From Hydrogenothermaceae bacterium (lineage in GTDB: Bacteria; Aquificota; Aquificia; Aquificales; Hydrogenothermaceae), in NCBI GenBank assembly GCA_026418535.1, contig JAOABC010000006.1, forward strand, positions 62,001 through 126,000: DNA of 64,000 nt. Direction: 5' to 3'. Shown piece after piece: positions 25,378-35,865 of this stretch. The notes beneath the pieces were generated by a model. It worked only from the letters and a program-made list of their open reading frames with translations, was not told the origin of the DNA and searched no databases. A program made the translations under genes and the position numbers. Position 1 is the first letter of the stretch, and each line of letters starts with the position of its first letter.

Positions 25378-27489
25378 ATGAAAGAGATAAAAGTCCAAAC
25401 TGAGATGAACGGTACTATTTTTTCCATAGAGACAGGCTACTTTGCAGGCCAAGCTAACGGTGCAGTCATAGTCAGACAAGGAGATACTGCAGTTTTAGTG
25501 ACAGCTGTGATGTCTGAAGAACCTCAGGAGGATACAGACTTTCTCCCCCTCACAGTAGAGTACAGAGAGAAGTCATATGCTTACGGTAAGATACCTGGTG
25601 GTTTTGTAAAGAGAGAAGGGAAACCTTCAGACAGAGAAGTCCTTGTAGCAAGAAACATAGATAGACCTATTAGACCTCTCTTTCCAAAAGGCTTTTATAA
25701 CGATGTTATAATCACAGTCTACACTCTATCTGCAGATGACCAGTTTGACCCTGATGTACTTGGTATAGTGGGAGCTTCCGCTGCTTTGCACATAAGTGAT
25801 ATCCCCTTTGATGGTCCTATAGCAGGAGTGCGGGTCTGCAGAGTTAGTGGTGAGTTTATAGTGAACCCTACATACCAGCAAAAGAACGACTCAGACCTAG
25901 AGATAGTGGTGGCAGGCTCTGAAGACGCTATAGTGATGGTAGAAGGTGGTGCTAATGAAGTTCCGGAGGATGTTATACTACAGGCTATGCTATTTGGTCA
26001 CCAGGAAATAAAGAGATTAATCCATCTCCAGAGAGAGTTAAGAGATAAGTTCTCCAAACCAAAGTACAAAGTTCAGGTAGACGAAGAAGCAGAGACTCTA
26101 AAATTGAAGATCAAAGAGTTCTCGTACGATCGAGTAAAAGAGGCATTTTTAATAGAAGATAAAAAGCAGAGAAACGGTGAGATAGCTAAAATCTTCCAAG
26201 AAACCCTGACATCCTTAGAAATTCCGGAGGATAAACACAAAAAAGCCTCTTTCCTATATAAAGAAATAGTAAGTGAGGTCATGAGAGACCAGATACTAAA
26301 AGAAGGAAGGAGGATAGACGGAAGGAAACCGGAAGAGATAAGACCTATCTGGATTAAGGTGGGAGTATTCCCAAGAAACCACGGCTCTGCTATATTCACA
26401 AGAGGTCAGACACAAGCTTTCGTCACCACTACTCTAGGCTCTCCGTCAGAAGGACAGATAGAGGAGAGTATAGAGGCAGGAGAGGTTATGAAAAGATTCA
26501 TGCTCCACTACAACTTCCCACCATTTAGTACAGGTGAAGCAAAACCACCGAGGGCTACCTCCAGAAGGGAGATAGGACACGGAAATTTGGCAGAGAGAGC
26601 TTTAGAACCTCTAATACCTTCAGAAGAGGAATTCCCATACGTTATAAGAGTGGTATCCGATATATTAGAGTCTAACGGTTCTACATCTATGGCTACAGTA
26701 TGTGGTGGCTCTCTTTCTCTATTTGATGCAGGTGTGCCTATAAAAAAACACGTTGCTGGTATAGCTATGGGTCTTATAAAAGAAGGGGACAGATTTGTGG
26801 TTCTATCAGATATACTCGGGGATGAAGACCATCTAGGAGATATGGACTTTAAAGTTGCTGGAACGAGAGATGGTGTAACCTCTATCCAGATGGACATAAA
26901 AGTCAAGGGGTTAACGAAAGAGATCTTAGAGAAAGCCCTGCAACAGGCAAAAGCTGGAAGGGAGTATATCTTAAACCTTATGTACCAAGCAATTTCAGAA
27001 CCTCGTAAGGAACTATCTCCATATGCTCCGGTAGTTACAAAATTAAGGGTGCTACCTGAGAAGATAAGTCTTATAATAGGACCTGCAGGAAAGAACATCA
27101 AGAAGATAATAGATGAAACTGGTGTCAAAATAGACATACAGCAGGATGGTCTTGTGAAACTATACGCTTTACACAAAACATCAGCAGAAAAAGCTATCTC
27201 TATGATAAATGAGCTGATAATGGAGATAGAACTCGGAGAGGTATATCTTGGGAAAGTAACCAGAGTAGAAGACTACGGAGCATTCTTAGAGCTGATGCCA
27301 GGTAGATTATCCCTTTTACACGTATCCCAGATAAGTAGAGAGAGAGTAAAGTCAGCAAAGGATGTTATAAAGTTGGGAGAGATACTGAAGGTTAAAGTGA
27401 TAGATATAGACGAGCAAGGTAAGATAAAGGTGTCCCTAAAAGATGCTCCAGATAACGTCGAACCAAAGAATAAGTTCCTCTTTGAGTAA
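25378..27489 (+). CDS. pnp: Polyribonucleotide nucleotidyltransferase
   Basis: PNPase degrades RNA 3' to 5' with phosphate. This 703-residue protein has two RNase PH domains (first near 10-140, second from about 310 with RPIWIKVGVFPRNHGSAIFTRGQTQA), joined by the helical domain. A KH domain (IIGPAGKNIKKIIDETGVKIDI) and an S1 domain (VTRVEDYGAFLELMPGRLSLLHVS) follow. ILGDEDHLGDMDFKVAGT holds the active-site Asp residues. Length is normal. Confidence 0.98.
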   Translation: MKEIKVQTEMNGTIFSIETGYFAGQANGAVIVRQGDTAVLVTAVMSEEPQEDTDFLPLTVEYREKSYAYGKIPGGFVKREGKPSDREVLVARNIDRPIRPLFPKGFYNDVIITVYTLSADDQFDPDVLGIVGASAALHISDIPFDGPIAGVRVCRVSGEFIVNPTYQQKNDSDLEIVVAGSEDAIVMVEGGANEVPEDVILQAMLFGHQEIKRLIHLQRELRDKFSKPKYKVQVDEEAETLKLKIKEFSYDRVKEAFLIEDKKQRNGEIAKIFQETLTSLEIPEDKHKKASFLYKEIVSEVMRDQILKEGRRIDGRKPEEIRPIWIKVGVFPRNHGSAIFTRGQTQAFVTTTLGSPSEGQIEESIEAGEVMKRFMLHYNFPPFSTGEAKPPRATSRREIGHGNLAERALEPLIPSEEEFPYVIRVVSDILESNGSTSMATVCGGSLSLFDAGVPIKKHVAGIAMGLIKEGDRFVVLSDILGDEDHLGDMDFKVAGTRDGVTSIQMDIKVKGLTKEILEKALQQAKAGREYILNLMYQAISEPRKELSPYAPVVTKLRVLPEKISLIIGPAGKNIKKIIDETGVKIDIQQDGLVKLYALHKTSAEKAISMINELIMEIELGEVYLGKVTRVEDYGAFLELMPGRLSLLHVSQISRERVKSAKDVIKLGEILKVKVIDIDEQGKIKVSLKDAPDNVEPKNKFLFE

Positions 27490-27498
27490 AAACCTAAA

Positions 27499-27520
27499 GG
27501 GCAGGGTTTTTACCCTGTCC
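27499..27520 (-). terminator. Terminator hairpin between pnp and dprA
   Basis: GGACAGGGT-AAAA-CCCTGCCC forms a stable stem on the minus strand. It is followed by TTTAGGTTTTT, giving a T-rich tail in the dprA direction. The dprA stop codon lies inside the hairpin. On the plus strand the same stem follows pnp by about 10 bases but lacks a clean T run. Confidence 0.65.
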
Positions 27521-28589
27521 TATAATAGTAACCTCCTTCCTCTTGTATCATCCCCTTCAAAACTAAACAGATTAAAGCCTCATCGACCCTGCTGTCAAAA
27601 TTAAACCTCTCTAAGATCTCATCTGTATGTTTTGGTACCCCTAAAAAATTCAAGAGCTCAACTTCCAACTCTGAAAGTTTTTCACCCCCTAAGTATGGAG
27701 AACTATTCTCTCTATTTCTCAGGAATGGTAGTTCTGTGTACAGATCCTCTAAGGAGTTAATGGGAACAGCTATACCCTGCCTTATAAGAGAGTTGTTTCC
27801 AGAGAGGGTAGGCATATTTATATTTCCCGGGACTGTGAGAATCAACCTTGAATACTGATGGGCAAACTGAGCAGTAATAAGAGATCCGGATTTATCCGGA
27901 GCCTCTACAATGAAGGTGACATAAGATAAAGCGGCAATTATCCTGTTTCTACTTGGAAATGTGTACTTGGAAGGTTTAGCTCCTATCGGCAACTCTGAGA
28001 TCACACAGCCATTCTCCTGTATCCTATAGTAGAGTTTTCTACTTTCCGGAGGATAGACTACATCTACCCCACTACCTAAAACCGCTACTGTCACACCACC
28101 TTCCTCCAGTGCAACACTGTGGGATAAGTAGTCTATTCCCGTTGCCATTCCGGAAACTACACAGATCCCCTCTTTAACAGCAGGCCTCAATAAATTCTCC
28201 ACCACATACTTACCATAATTAGAGGGCTTTCTTGTCCCCACCACAGAGAGTAGATTCTCATCTGGAAGACTATTTCCCTTCACGTATAACACAGGAGGAG
28301 GGTCTGGTATACTTTTTAGCAATCTTGGATATTCTGCAGAGGTGTAAGGAATTATCCTGATATTCAATTTCTGAGCCTTTTCCATCTCTCTGTAAGCTTT
28401 CTCAAAGTCTTCTTCCTTCACGGAAGAGATAATATCCACTACAGTCTTATCAAACTTAGAAACTCTCTCCTTATCTATACTTAAAACCATCTCTCCACTA
28501 CCAAACTCATCAACAAGGGCTTTGAAAGTCCTACTTCCAATCCTTTTCAAACCACTGAGAACTAAGCAGGATAAGATCTCTCTCTCCAT
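27510..28589 (-). CDS. dprA: DNA processing protein DprA (Smf)
   Basis: DprA loads RecA on single-stranded DNA entering during natural transformation. This 359-residue protein has a SAM/HhH-like N-terminal region. The Rossmann core is next (SVVGTRKPSNYGKYVVENL, GIDYLSHSVALEEGGVTVAVLGSG, VYPPESRKLYYRIQ, SELPIGAKPSKYTFPSRNRIIAAL). A C-terminal winged helix (DEILERFNFDSRVDEALICLVL) closes the protein. It is a single gene, divergent from the PilZ pseudogene. Confidence 0.96.
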   Translation of the reverse strand: MEREILSCLVLSGLKRIGSRTFKALVDEFGSGEMVLSIDKERVSKFDKTVVDIISSVKEEDFEKAYREMEKAQKLNIRIIPYTSAEYPRLLKSIPDPPPVLYVKGNSLPDENLLSVVGTRKPSNYGKYVVENLLRPAVKEGICVVSGMATGIDYLSHSVALEEGGVTVAVLGSGVDVVYPPESRKLYYRIQENGCVISELPIGAKPSKYTFPSRNRIIAALSYVTFIVEAPDKSGSLITAQFAHQYSRLILTVPGNINMPTLSGNNSLIRQGIAVPINSLEDLYTELPFLRNRENSSPYLGGEKLSELEVELLNFLGVPKHTDEILERFNFDSRVDEALICLVLKGMIQEEGGYYYRTG

Positions 28590-28646
28590 ACAAATACCAT
28601 AAATTTTTATGTTAAAATTATAACAGTAAATAGCAAGGATAAAGAG

Positions 28647-29267
28647 ATGGAGACTCAGGAAACCATAAAGGCACTGATAGAAAAAATAAAGAAAGATAAG
28701 AAGTTAGAGGTTTACCTATTCTACCATGAAGCACCTATAAAACAGGTTCTTGATATAAACGATGTGGAAGAATCTAGAAAACAGATTGAGTTTAAAATAA
28801 ACGGTAAGATAGAAGCCGCCATAAATGAATCCAAAGAGCTGTACATAAAGTTCAACAAAGATATATTAGTCCTCAGACCTATAATATGGAACAAAGAGTT
28901 CTTGATCACATCCTTTCCATCCTACGCTATAAAACCAAAACTAAAGAGAAAGTACCCTCGTGTAAAGTGCTCTACCAAAAACCCCATAACCCTTGAAGAT
29001 AAGTCTATAGGAGTATGTCTACACGTAAGGGACATATCGGAAGGAGAATAGGGTTCAAGATTCCGGAAAACTTAGAAATTAGGGAAAACAATATCCACGA
29101 CGTGAAATTAAACATCTCTGGAAAATCTTACCCTACAAATAAGGATACTCTACAAAGTGAGAGCGTCTTTTGTTGATATCTCAGTAAGATTAAGTGATGC
29201 TATAGCTAAGTATGTTATGAACAGGCAGATGGAGATGGCAAGGGTACTAAATACCTTTGCAGACTAA
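28647..29267 (+). pseudogene. PilZ-domain (c-di-GMP-binding) gene with two frameshifts
   Basis: The frame opens at 28647 and codes for a YcgR-like N-terminal region, then the PilZ start KRKYPRVKC (R-x3-R motif) and VRDISEG before a stop at 29049-29051. A one-base loss near 29046 explains this: with a G restored the text reads DISEGGIGF, the D-x-S-x2-G motif of PilZ, and continues KIPENLEI and VKLNISGKSY. A one-base gain near 29131 then returns the frame to LQIRILYKVRASFVDIS and a stop at 29265-29267. Total length is divisible by three. It is either a decayed gene or two sequencing errors. Confidence 0.75.
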
Positions 29268-29920
29268 GGGAGGTTCATAAGTTTATGGCACTGAGGTATA
29301 ATCCTACTTTCAACACCAAACCTCAACAGTTTATCCTGTAAGCCCAGAGCCTTCTGGACCATTTCCTTTCTATTGCTCTCCGGCTGTAGGATAACAACAT
29401 CTGTTTTTAGTATATCTCTGTAATCATCTTTGAATATATGAGACAGATCCAAGTTCTCATCAACCACAAACTTAAGTTCTCGTATGTAGGGTATAAGATT
29501 TTTATGAACAAAGTAGAAAGGTGGTTTAGGTGAACAGATTATGTAGATTTTTCCCCAGTTTAAACTTGAAAAGTTATCATTCCAGAGAGTTCCGTTTGTC
29601 TGGATAAAAACAGTGTAACCATCCTCTACTAGCCTCTCTACGAGTATATGTAGGTTTTTCGAGAAGAAAGGCTCTCCTCCAGTTATACACACTCTCCGGA
29701 CATTGAAGTTAGATACCTCCTCTAAAACTTCATCTACTGATAACTCTCTGTAACTCTTCCCATCGTAGGAGTATGCTGTATCACACCAGCTACACCTTAG
29801 ATTACACCCTTCAAGACGGACAAATACAACTGGAAGACCGACCCACTTTCCTTCCCCTTCAACACTCCGGAATATCTCAACAACCTTTACCTTATACAGC
29901 TCTTTCTTCAACAACCTCAT
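29264..29920 (-). CDS. queE: 7-carboxy-7-deazaguanine synthase
   Basis: QueE is a radical SAM enzyme making the 7-deazaguanine core of queuosine. The short-form cluster motif is CNLRCSWC in a protein of 218 residues. [24 protein letters not shown] is the QueE N-terminal signature, and [12 protein letters not shown] is typical. It overlaps the end of infB by 29 bases, and no better start lies downstream. Its last bases overlap the stop of the PilZ pseudogene. Confidence 0.93.
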   Translation of the reverse strand: MRLLKKELYKVKVVEIFRSVEGEGKWVGLPVVFVRLEGCNLRCSWCDTAYSYDGKSYRELSVDEVLEEVSNFNVRRVCITGGEPFFSKNLHILVERLVEDGYTVFIQTNGTLWNDNFSSLNWGKIYIICSPKPPFYFVHKNLIPYIRELKFVVDENLDLSHIFKDDYRDILKTDVVILQPESNRKEMVQKALGLQDKLLRFGVESRIIPQCHKLMNLP

Positions 29921-32615
29921 AGGCTTCTATCAGGTCTCCAACTTTTATATCATTGAAGTTTTTCAAGGTGATACCACATTCAAAACCCCTCTGAACTTCT
30001 TTCACATCATCTTTAAACCTTTTCAGGGAAGATATCTCTCCATCGTATATAACTACACCGTTTCTAACCAGCCTTGCCTTTGCACTTCTCTTTATAAAAC
30101 CCTCTGTAACATAACATCCTGCTATAGTTCCAACCGCTTTTGCTTTGAAGGTCTGTCTCACTTCAGCTACACCAAGGAGTACCTCTTTCAGAGTAGGTGC
30201 TAACATTCCCTTCATAGCTTTTTCTAACTCTTCTATCGTCTGATAGATAATGTTGTACAGTTTGATATCGATGTTCTCTTCCTCTGCTGCTTTCCTTGCT
30301 CCTGCATCAGGTCTAACGTTAAAGCCTATTATGATGGCGTTGGAAGCTGCAGCAAGCATTACATCACTCTCTGTTACAGGACCAACTGCAGTATGGACTA
30401 TATTGATACTCACCTCTTCAAATTTAGAGGATAGTTCCTCTATAGACTTTTTAAGAGCTTCTAAAGAACCCTGAACATCTGCCTTTACTATGAGGTTTAT
30501 CTCTTTTACCTCTGACAGATTCTCAAGATGTATCCTCGTTTTCTTGGCAAGGAGCTCCTCTTCTCTCTTCTGTTTCCTAACCTCTGCAAGTAATTTAGCC
30601 TCTCTTTCTGTAGCCTTAGCTAAGAACTTATCCCCTGCCGAAGGAACTTCGTCGAACCCCAGAACCTCGATTGGAGTAGCAGGTCCGGCAGACTTCAACC
30701 TTTCCCCTCTCTCATTGAACAGGGCTTTAACTTTTCCCCAACTGTATCCTGCTACAAAGTAGTCCCCTACATGGAGAGTACCGTTCTCTATCAAAACTGT
30801 GGCAACAGGTCCTTTCTTCGGGTCAAGTTTAGATTCTATAACTGTTCCTACCGCTAATCTATCAGGGTTAGTCTTTAGCTGTTGTATCTCAGCTACGAGC
30901 AATACCATCTCAAGGAGCTCTTCCACATTCTTTCCTGTTTTTGCGGAGATATCTACGAATATAGTATCTCCACCCCACTCTTCCGATATGAGACCATACT
31001 GGGTAAGTTCTTGTCTTACTCTGAGAGGGTCTGCTCCTGGCTTATCTATCTTGTTAACTGCCACTATTATCGGAACCTTGGCACTCTTTGCATGGTTTAT
31101 CGCCTCTACAGTTTGAGGTTTAACTCCATCATCAGCAGCAACTACGAGAATAGCTATATCCGCTACTTTAGAACCCCTTGCTCTAAGTGTTGTGAAAGCT
31201 TCGTGTCCTGGGGTGTCAAGGAATGTTATCTCTTTTCCGTTTGGTAGTTTTATTTTATATGCACCTATATGCTGGGTTATACCACCGTGTTCCTTTGCGG
31301 CCACATCAGTCTTCCTTATCGTATCAAGTAAGGTTGTCTTTCCGTGGTCTACGTGACCCATAACAGTGACTACCGGAGGTCTCTCTTTTAGGTTCTCTTC
31401 TAACTCTTCCTGTTTTTCCTCTACTACTTTCTCTTCCGTAGACTCTTCTCCTTCAACTTTTATCTCTGCAAGGAATCCGTGAGTCTCAGCTATCTCTAAT
31501 GCCACTTTAGGGTCTATAGTTTGATTAACGGTAGCCAGTATCTTTCTCTGCAGAAGATCCATCAGTATCTGGTTTACTGGAAGATTCAACATATCCGCTA
31601 ACTCTCGGACTGTTACAACCTCCGGAATAGAGACTATCTTCACCTCTTCCTCTTGAGAAACTTCTTCTTCTCTCTTATCTTTCTTCTGGGTTTTCTTCTT
31701 TTTTGGGTGAGCCTCCATCAGTTTTCTGAGAGCCTCCATCTCTTCTTTCTCTTCTTTAAGACGGAGTTCTCTCTCTTCTTTCGTCTCTTTCTTCTCTACT
31801 TTCTTCTCTTCGTTTATGGATTGAGGTAAAACTGGAGCTGTAAATCTCTCATCTCTCTCCTGCTTCCTTCCCTCTACTATACCTTTAGGCATCTCCTCTC
31901 TTTGAGGCTTCTTAAACCCTTCCCTCTTCTCAAAGGGTTTTTTCTGCTCTTCTCTCTTTTCAAAGGGTTTTTTCTCTCTCCTTTCAAACCTTTCCCTTTG
32001 TTCTCTACGTTCTGGCTTTCTCTCTTCGTATCTCTTAGGAAACCTATCTTTCCTTTGATATCTGTCCTCTTCTGTTACTACCCCTTCTATCACAGTAGGC
32101 TCTTCCTTTTTATCCGGCTGAGGAAGATCTACCTTTACTTCTTCCCTTTTTATGACAACAGGCTTTTCTAATCTTTCTTCTATTTCTTCTTTAGGTTTCA
32201 CTTCTTCTTTTGACTTTATCTTCTCTTCTTTCTTTTGCTCTTCTTTCTCTCTTTCTAGCCTTATCTGTTCTACTCTATCTCTTACTTTATCTGCAAATTC
32301 TCTTTCTATAATTGTAAGGTTATTAACCTCTTTCTGATACCCTACTTCCTTTAAGATTGAAGATAGCTCCTGTAAAGAGATACCTAAACTGTGGTAGAAG
32401 TCAAAGACTTTAACTCCCTCTACTTTTTCCTCCTCTACCACTACAACATCTTCTTTCTTAGAAAACCTCATCTTTACAATTTCTACTATCTCATCTTCTA
32501 ATTTATCATTAGCTTTTACTCTTCTACCTGTATCCTCTAATATGGCATTTTTCACATCTTCAGCAGATATTCCAAGCTCCTCAGCCAACTGTTTTACTGT
32601 GATGTTTCTAGGCAT
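29892..32615 (-). CDS. infB: Translation initiation factor IF-2
   Basis: IF2 is the GTPase that positions initiator tRNA on the ribosome. This 907-residue protein has N-terminal IF2N motifs ([20 protein letters not shown]; a second near 335) and a long Lys/Glu/Arg-rich linker (about 130-320) with repeats of the type KKPFEKRE. The G domain follows: [31 protein letters not shown] and [11 protein letters not shown]. The C-terminal domains end with [24 protein letters not shown]. Its start overlaps ylxQ by 22 bases. Confidence 0.98.
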   Translation of the reverse strand: MPRNITVKQLAEELGISAEDVKNAILEDTGRRVKANDKLEDEIVEIVKMRFSKKEDVVVVEEEKVEGVKVFDFYHSLGISLQELSSILKEVGYQKEVNNLTIIEREFADKVRDRVEQIRLEREKEEQKKEEKIKSKEEVKPKEEIEERLEKPVVIKREEVKVDLPQPDKKEEPTVIEGVVTEEDRYQRKDRFPKRYEERKPERREQRERFERREKKPFEKREEQKKPFEKREGFKKPQREEMPKGIVEGRKQERDERFTAPVLPQSINEEKKVEKKETKEERELRLKEEKEEMEALRKLMEAHPKKKKTQKKDKREEEVSQEEEVKIVSIPEVVTVRELADMLNLPVNQILMDLLQRKILATVNQTIDPKVALEIAETHGFLAEIKVEGEESTEEKVVEEKQEELEENLKERPPVVTVMGHVDHGKTTLLDTIRKTDVAAKEHGGITQHIGAYKIKLPNGKEITFLDTPGHEAFTTLRARGSKVADIAILVVAADDGVKPQTVEAINHAKSAKVPIIVAVNKIDKPGADPLRVRQELTQYGLISEEWGGDTIFVDISAKTGKNVEELLEMVLLVAEIQQLKTNPDRLAVGTVIESKLDPKKGPVATVLIENGTLHVGDYFVAGYSWGKVKALFNERGERLKSAGPATPIEVLGFDEVPSAGDKFLAKATEREAKLLAEVRKQKREEELLAKKTRIHLENLSEVKEINLIVKADVQGSLEALKKSIEELSSKFEEVSINIVHTAVGPVTESDVMLAAASNAIIIGFNVRPDAGARKAAEEENIDIKLYNIIYQTIEELEKAMKGMLAPTLKEVLLGVAEVRQTFKAKAVGTIAGCYVTEGFIKRSAKARLVRNGVVIYDGEISSLKRFKDDVKEVQRGFECGITLKNFNDIKVGDLIEAYEVVEERAV

Positions 32616-32911
32616 TTTGCCTCCTTTAAAGTTTGTTCCAAAGTTCTCTCTATCTCTATCCCTAAGTTATCTCTCTTAATTATTACTACCCCTATACTGT
32701 TTTTACCGAATATACTACCTAATCTCTCCTTACTGAACAAAAAGTACGTTTTAAAGTTATACTTAGACAATATATCTCTCTTTGTTCTTTCAGAAAGATC
32801 TCCTGCAGCCAAGATAAAATAATTTCCTTTGAACTTTTTCAAAGTATCATAACCAAAGTTCAAACTACCTGCTCTGTAAGCTAACTGGAGTAAACTCACT
32901 AATCTTCTCAT
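32594..32911 (-). CDS. L7Ae/YlxQ-family RNA-binding protein
   Basis: This 105-residue protein lies between nusA and infB, the usual place of YlxQ, an L7Ae-fold kink-turn RNA-binding protein. [20 protein letters not shown] and [16 protein letters not shown] follow the YlxQ pattern (GLA-RAG--V-G, DAS-NT). [15 protein letters not shown] near the C-terminus fits as well. It overlaps both neighbours. Confidence 0.8.
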   Translation of the reverse strand: MRRLVSLLQLAYRAGSLNFGYDTLKKFKGNYFILAAGDLSERTKRDILSKYNFKTYFLFSKERLGSIFGKNSIGVVIIKRDNLGIEIERTLEQTLKEAKCLETSQ

Positions 32912-34023
32912 TTTGTCTTTAATTTCTGTACCCTCTCAAAATCTTCCTCACTGAGGATATCTATATGCCAACCAGTGAGTTTATGGGTAAGTTTAGCATT
33001 TATACCGTTCTTACCTATAGCCAAAGAAAGCTCATCTTTAGGTACCGCTATCTCTACCCTCTTCTCCTTGGTTAGGAGTCTATACTTCTTTGCCCTCGCA
33101 GGGGATATTGCCCTTATTATGAACTTAGCCGGATCCTCACTCCACTCTATAACGTCTATCTTCTCTCCTGAGAGCTCGTTAGAAATGTTCTGGATTCTGC
33201 TACCCTTAAACCCAACTACTACGCCCACGGGGTCTATGTTTTTATCTTGGCTGTAGACCGCAACCTTCGCTCTTTCACCCGGCTCCCTAGCCACAGCCTT
33301 TATCTCTATCTCTCTCTCAACTATCTCAGGTACTTCTATCTCCAGGAGTTTCTTTAACATATTAGGATGTGTCCTAGAAAGTATGACTATAGGTCCTTTA
33401 GATAGTCTTAAAACTCTTTTAACCTTATTTTTTTCTTTTATAACATAACTACTCTCTTTAGACACTTTCAAGATAAGGGCTCTTATTCTATCCCCTATAC
33501 TGTATCTCTCCTTATTTATCTGCTCTTCAGCAGGTAGTATAACTTCCAACCTCCCAAGGTCAACGATTATATCCTCGTTCTCGAACCTTCTTACAGTTCC
33601 AGTAACTATCTTCCCCTCAAGCTCTTTAAACTCTTCATAGAGGATGTCTCTTTCAACCTTCGCAACCTTCTGAGATATAACATCCTTTGCTACAGTGAGG
33701 GCTATCCTCCCTAGGTCCTCTAAACTCAGAGGAACTTCAACTATCTTCCCATAATCAGCGTTCTCATCGTAATTTTTGGCCTCTTCAAGAGCTATTTCAG
33801 AGATAGGGTCCGATACAAACGGAGACACCTTTTTCCTTAAAACAACCTTTAACTCATCTTTGTTTTTATCAAAGAGTACCCTAACTGCATCTCTATCTTT
33901 TATCTTAAACTCTTTCCTTACAGCAAGAAGTATACCCTCTTTCAAGGCTTTCTCTACAACTTCCTCTGGAATATTCTTCTCTTTTGCAACAGTCTCTATT
34001 ACGTTCTTTAGCTTTACAGGCAT
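32908..34023 (-). CDS. nusA: Transcription termination/antitermination protein NusA
   Basis: NusA binds RNA polymerase and nascent RNA to control pausing and termination. This 371-residue protein has the N-terminal domain, an S1 domain (IVTGTVRRFENEDIIVDLGRLEVILPAEEQ) and two KH domains (REPGERAKVAVYSQDKNIDPVGV and ELSLAIGKNGINAKLTHKLTG). The acidic repeats of the E. coli protein are absent, as in most non-proteobacterial NusA. rimP is 9 bases upstream. Confidence 0.97.
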   Translation of the reverse strand: MPVKLKNVIETVAKEKNIPEEVVEKALKEGILLAVRKEFKIKDRDAVRVLFDKNKDELKVVLRKKVSPFVSDPISEIALEEAKNYDENADYGKIVEVPLSLEDLGRIALTVAKDVISQKVAKVERDILYEEFKELEGKIVTGTVRRFENEDIIVDLGRLEVILPAEEQINKERYSIGDRIRALILKVSKESSYVIKEKNKVKRVLRLSKGPIVILSRTHPNMLKKLLEIEVPEIVEREIEIKAVAREPGERAKVAVYSQDKNIDPVGVVVGFKGSRIQNISNELSGEKIDVIEWSEDPAKFIIRAISPARAKKYRLLTKEKRVEIAVPKDELSLAIGKNGINAKLTHKLTGWHIDILSEEDFERVQKLKTK

Positions 34024-34032
34024 CCACCTCTC

Positions 34033-34476
34033 CTAAAATTCAAGTTTTGCTAAGGATATCTTATCTAAAGGAATCCTCACTACTCTCTCCTCTTCTTCAA
34101 GCAATACATCTTCATCCTCAAGTCCTAATAACCTTCCTCTAAAGACATTCCTCTCTTCTACTGGTCCAAATGTCTTTATCTTTATCTCTCTACCTTTAAA
34201 TATGTTGAACTCATGAGGGTTCTTCAACTTCCTGTCAAGTCCTGGTGAGGACACTTCTAACGTATAAGAGCTCTTTATAAGATCCTCCACATCAAGGATA
34301 GCCCCTATCCTTTTACTAACCCACTCACAGTCATCTATGGAAGTCCCTTCTGGATTGTGTATGTATATCCTTAAAACAGGTTTTTTTCCAGAGGAGAGTT
34401 CCACATCTACTAAATTCAGGTTCTTTTCCTTCAGTATAGGCTCTAAAAGTTCTCTAACCCTATCAACAACTTTCAT
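34033..34476 (-). CDS. rimP: Ribosome maturation factor RimP
   Basis: RimP helps assemble the 30S subunit. This 147-residue protein has VDVELSSGKKPVLRIYI, the conserved SIDDCEWVSKRI and YTLEVSSPGLDRKLK, and a C-terminal SH3-like region. It is the first gene of rimP-nusA-ylxQ-infB-queE. The 100 bases upstream contain AT-rich candidate promoter sequence on the minus strand but no clear hairpin. Confidence 0.94.
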   Translation of the reverse strand: MKVVDRVRELLEPILKEKNLNLVDVELSSGKKPVLRIYIHNPEGTSIDDCEWVSKRIGAILDVEDLIKSSYTLEVSSPGLDRKLKNPHEFNIFKGREIKIKTFGPVEERNVFRGRLLGLEDEDVLLEEEERVVRIPLDKISLAKLEF

Positions 34477-34576
34477 AAAAACCTCTAAAAAAGAATAAAT
34501 CCATAATAAAATATAAATTCTATCACAAAAAACAAAAGAGAAAAGAAGATGGTTCTTTGATGTACTCCTCTGCTGA

Positions 34577-35131
34577 TTATAGAGATAGGATCTCTTTTTC
34601 TTTCGCCTCTGTAAGCTTATTTATCTCTTCTGTATACTTATCTGTTAACTTCTGAAGCTTTTCTAGAGCTTTCTTCACGTCATCCTCAGAAAATCCTTCT
34701 TTTTTGAGCTTTTCTATGTTTTCTTTTTCGTCCCTTCTCACGTTCCTTACAGCTATTCTACCCTCTTCTGCAAGTTTGTGTAAGAGCTTCACAACCTCCC
34801 TTCTTCTCTCCTCTGTCATAGGTGGAAGGTTTAACCTTATAGTACTTCCCTCTGTCTGAGGGTTTGCTCCTAAGTTTGCCTCTATAAGAGCTTTTTCTAT
34901 AGACTTTACAGCTCCTTTATCCCAAGTTTGGATCATTATTTGAGATGGCTCCGGAGTAGAGATGGTAGCAAGCTGTTTTAAGGGTATCTCTGAACCATAG
35001 TATTCAACTTTTATATTCTCTACAAGACCAACTGAAGCTCTACCAGTTCTTATCCCAGCATACTCTTCCTTTAGCTTTAATACCGCTCCTTTCATCCTTT
35101 TCTCAGCTTCTTGTAGATACTCCTCTATCAT
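34577..35131 (-). CDS. frr: Ribosome recycling factor
   Basis: RRF splits post-termination ribosomes with EF-G. This 184-residue protein has the typical EEYAGIRTGRASVGLVENIKVEYYG, then IRLNLPPMTEERRREVVKLLHKLAEE and RNVRRDEKENIEKL. The C-terminus is coiled-coil rich in Lys/Glu. It is last in the rpsB-tsf-pyrH-frr operon, 21 bases after pyrH. Confidence 0.97.
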   Translation of the reverse strand: MIEEYLQEAEKRMKGAVLKLKEEYAGIRTGRASVGLVENIKVEYYGSEIPLKQLATISTPEPSQIMIQTWDKGAVKSIEKALIEANLGANPQTEGSTIRLNLPPMTEERRREVVKLLHKLAEEGRIAVRNVRRDEKENIEKLKKEGFSEDDVKKALEKLQKLTDKYTEEINKLTEAKEKEILSL

Positions 35132-35152
35132 CTTATACCTCCTTACATAACT

Positions 35153-35863
35153 TTACATAACTATTGAGCCAACATCTTCACCAAAGACTATCCTTCTAAG
35201 GTTCCCTTTCTGTTTTATATTAAACACAGCAATAGGAAGTTTGTTCTCCATACAGAGCGTCAGGGCTGTGTGGTCCATAACCTTGAGGTCTTTATTTATA
35301 GCATCAAGATAGGTTATCCTCTTTAAAAGCTGAGCATCCGGGTACCTTTTGGGGTCCTTGTCGTATATCCCATCCACCTTTGTAGCCTTAAGAAGTAGGT
35401 CTGCCTTTATTTCTGCAGCTCTGAGGGCACCAGTTGTGTCAGTGGTAAAGAAGGGACTACCTGTTCCGGCTGCGAATATAACTATCCTTCCCTTCTCAAG
35501 GTGTCTTATGGCTCTCCTTCTTATGTAAGGTTCTGCTATCTGTCTCATCTCTATAGCAGACATAACTCTTGTTGGGACATCCTTCTTCTCTAAAACATCC
35601 TGAAGAGCAAGAGCATTCATAACAGTTGCCAGCATCCCCATATAGTCTGCTGTTGCTCTATCCATCCCTATCTGAGTTCCTTGGATACCTCTGAATATAT
35701 TCCCACCACCTATAACTATGGCTATCTGGACACCTATCTCATAAACATCCTTAATCTCATCACATAGCTCATTAACGAAAGATGGGTCTATACCGTACTC
35801 CTCATCCCCCATAAGAGCTTCTCCAGAAAGCTTGAGCAATATTCTCTTGTATAGGATTGGCAA
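35153..35863 (-). CDS. pyrH: Uridylate kinase
   Basis: UMP kinase of the amino-acid-kinase fold makes UDP. This 236-residue protein has [43 protein letters not shown] and [22 protein letters not shown] with [11 protein letters not shown]. Length matches the family. It lies two bases after tsf, in the usual rpsB-tsf-pyrH-frr order. Confidence 0.97.
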   Translation of the reverse strand: MPILYKRILLKLSGEALMGDEEYGIDPSFVNELCDEIKDVYEIGVQIAIVIGGGNIFRGIQGTQIGMDRATADYMGMLATVMNALALQDVLEKKDVPTRVMSAIEMRQIAEPYIRRRAIRHLEKGRIVIFAAGTGSPFFTTDTTGALRAAEIKADLLLKATKVDGIYDKDPKRYPDAQLLKRITYLDAINKDLKVMDHTALTLCMENKLPIAVFNIKQKGNLRRIVFGEDVGSIVM

Positions 35864-35865
35864 GA

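Noticed and set aside
31902-32337. Plus-strand frames opposite infB with Phe/Leu/Ser-rich sequence
   Set aside because: Mirror images of the Lys/Glu-rich linker; no start sites or homology.
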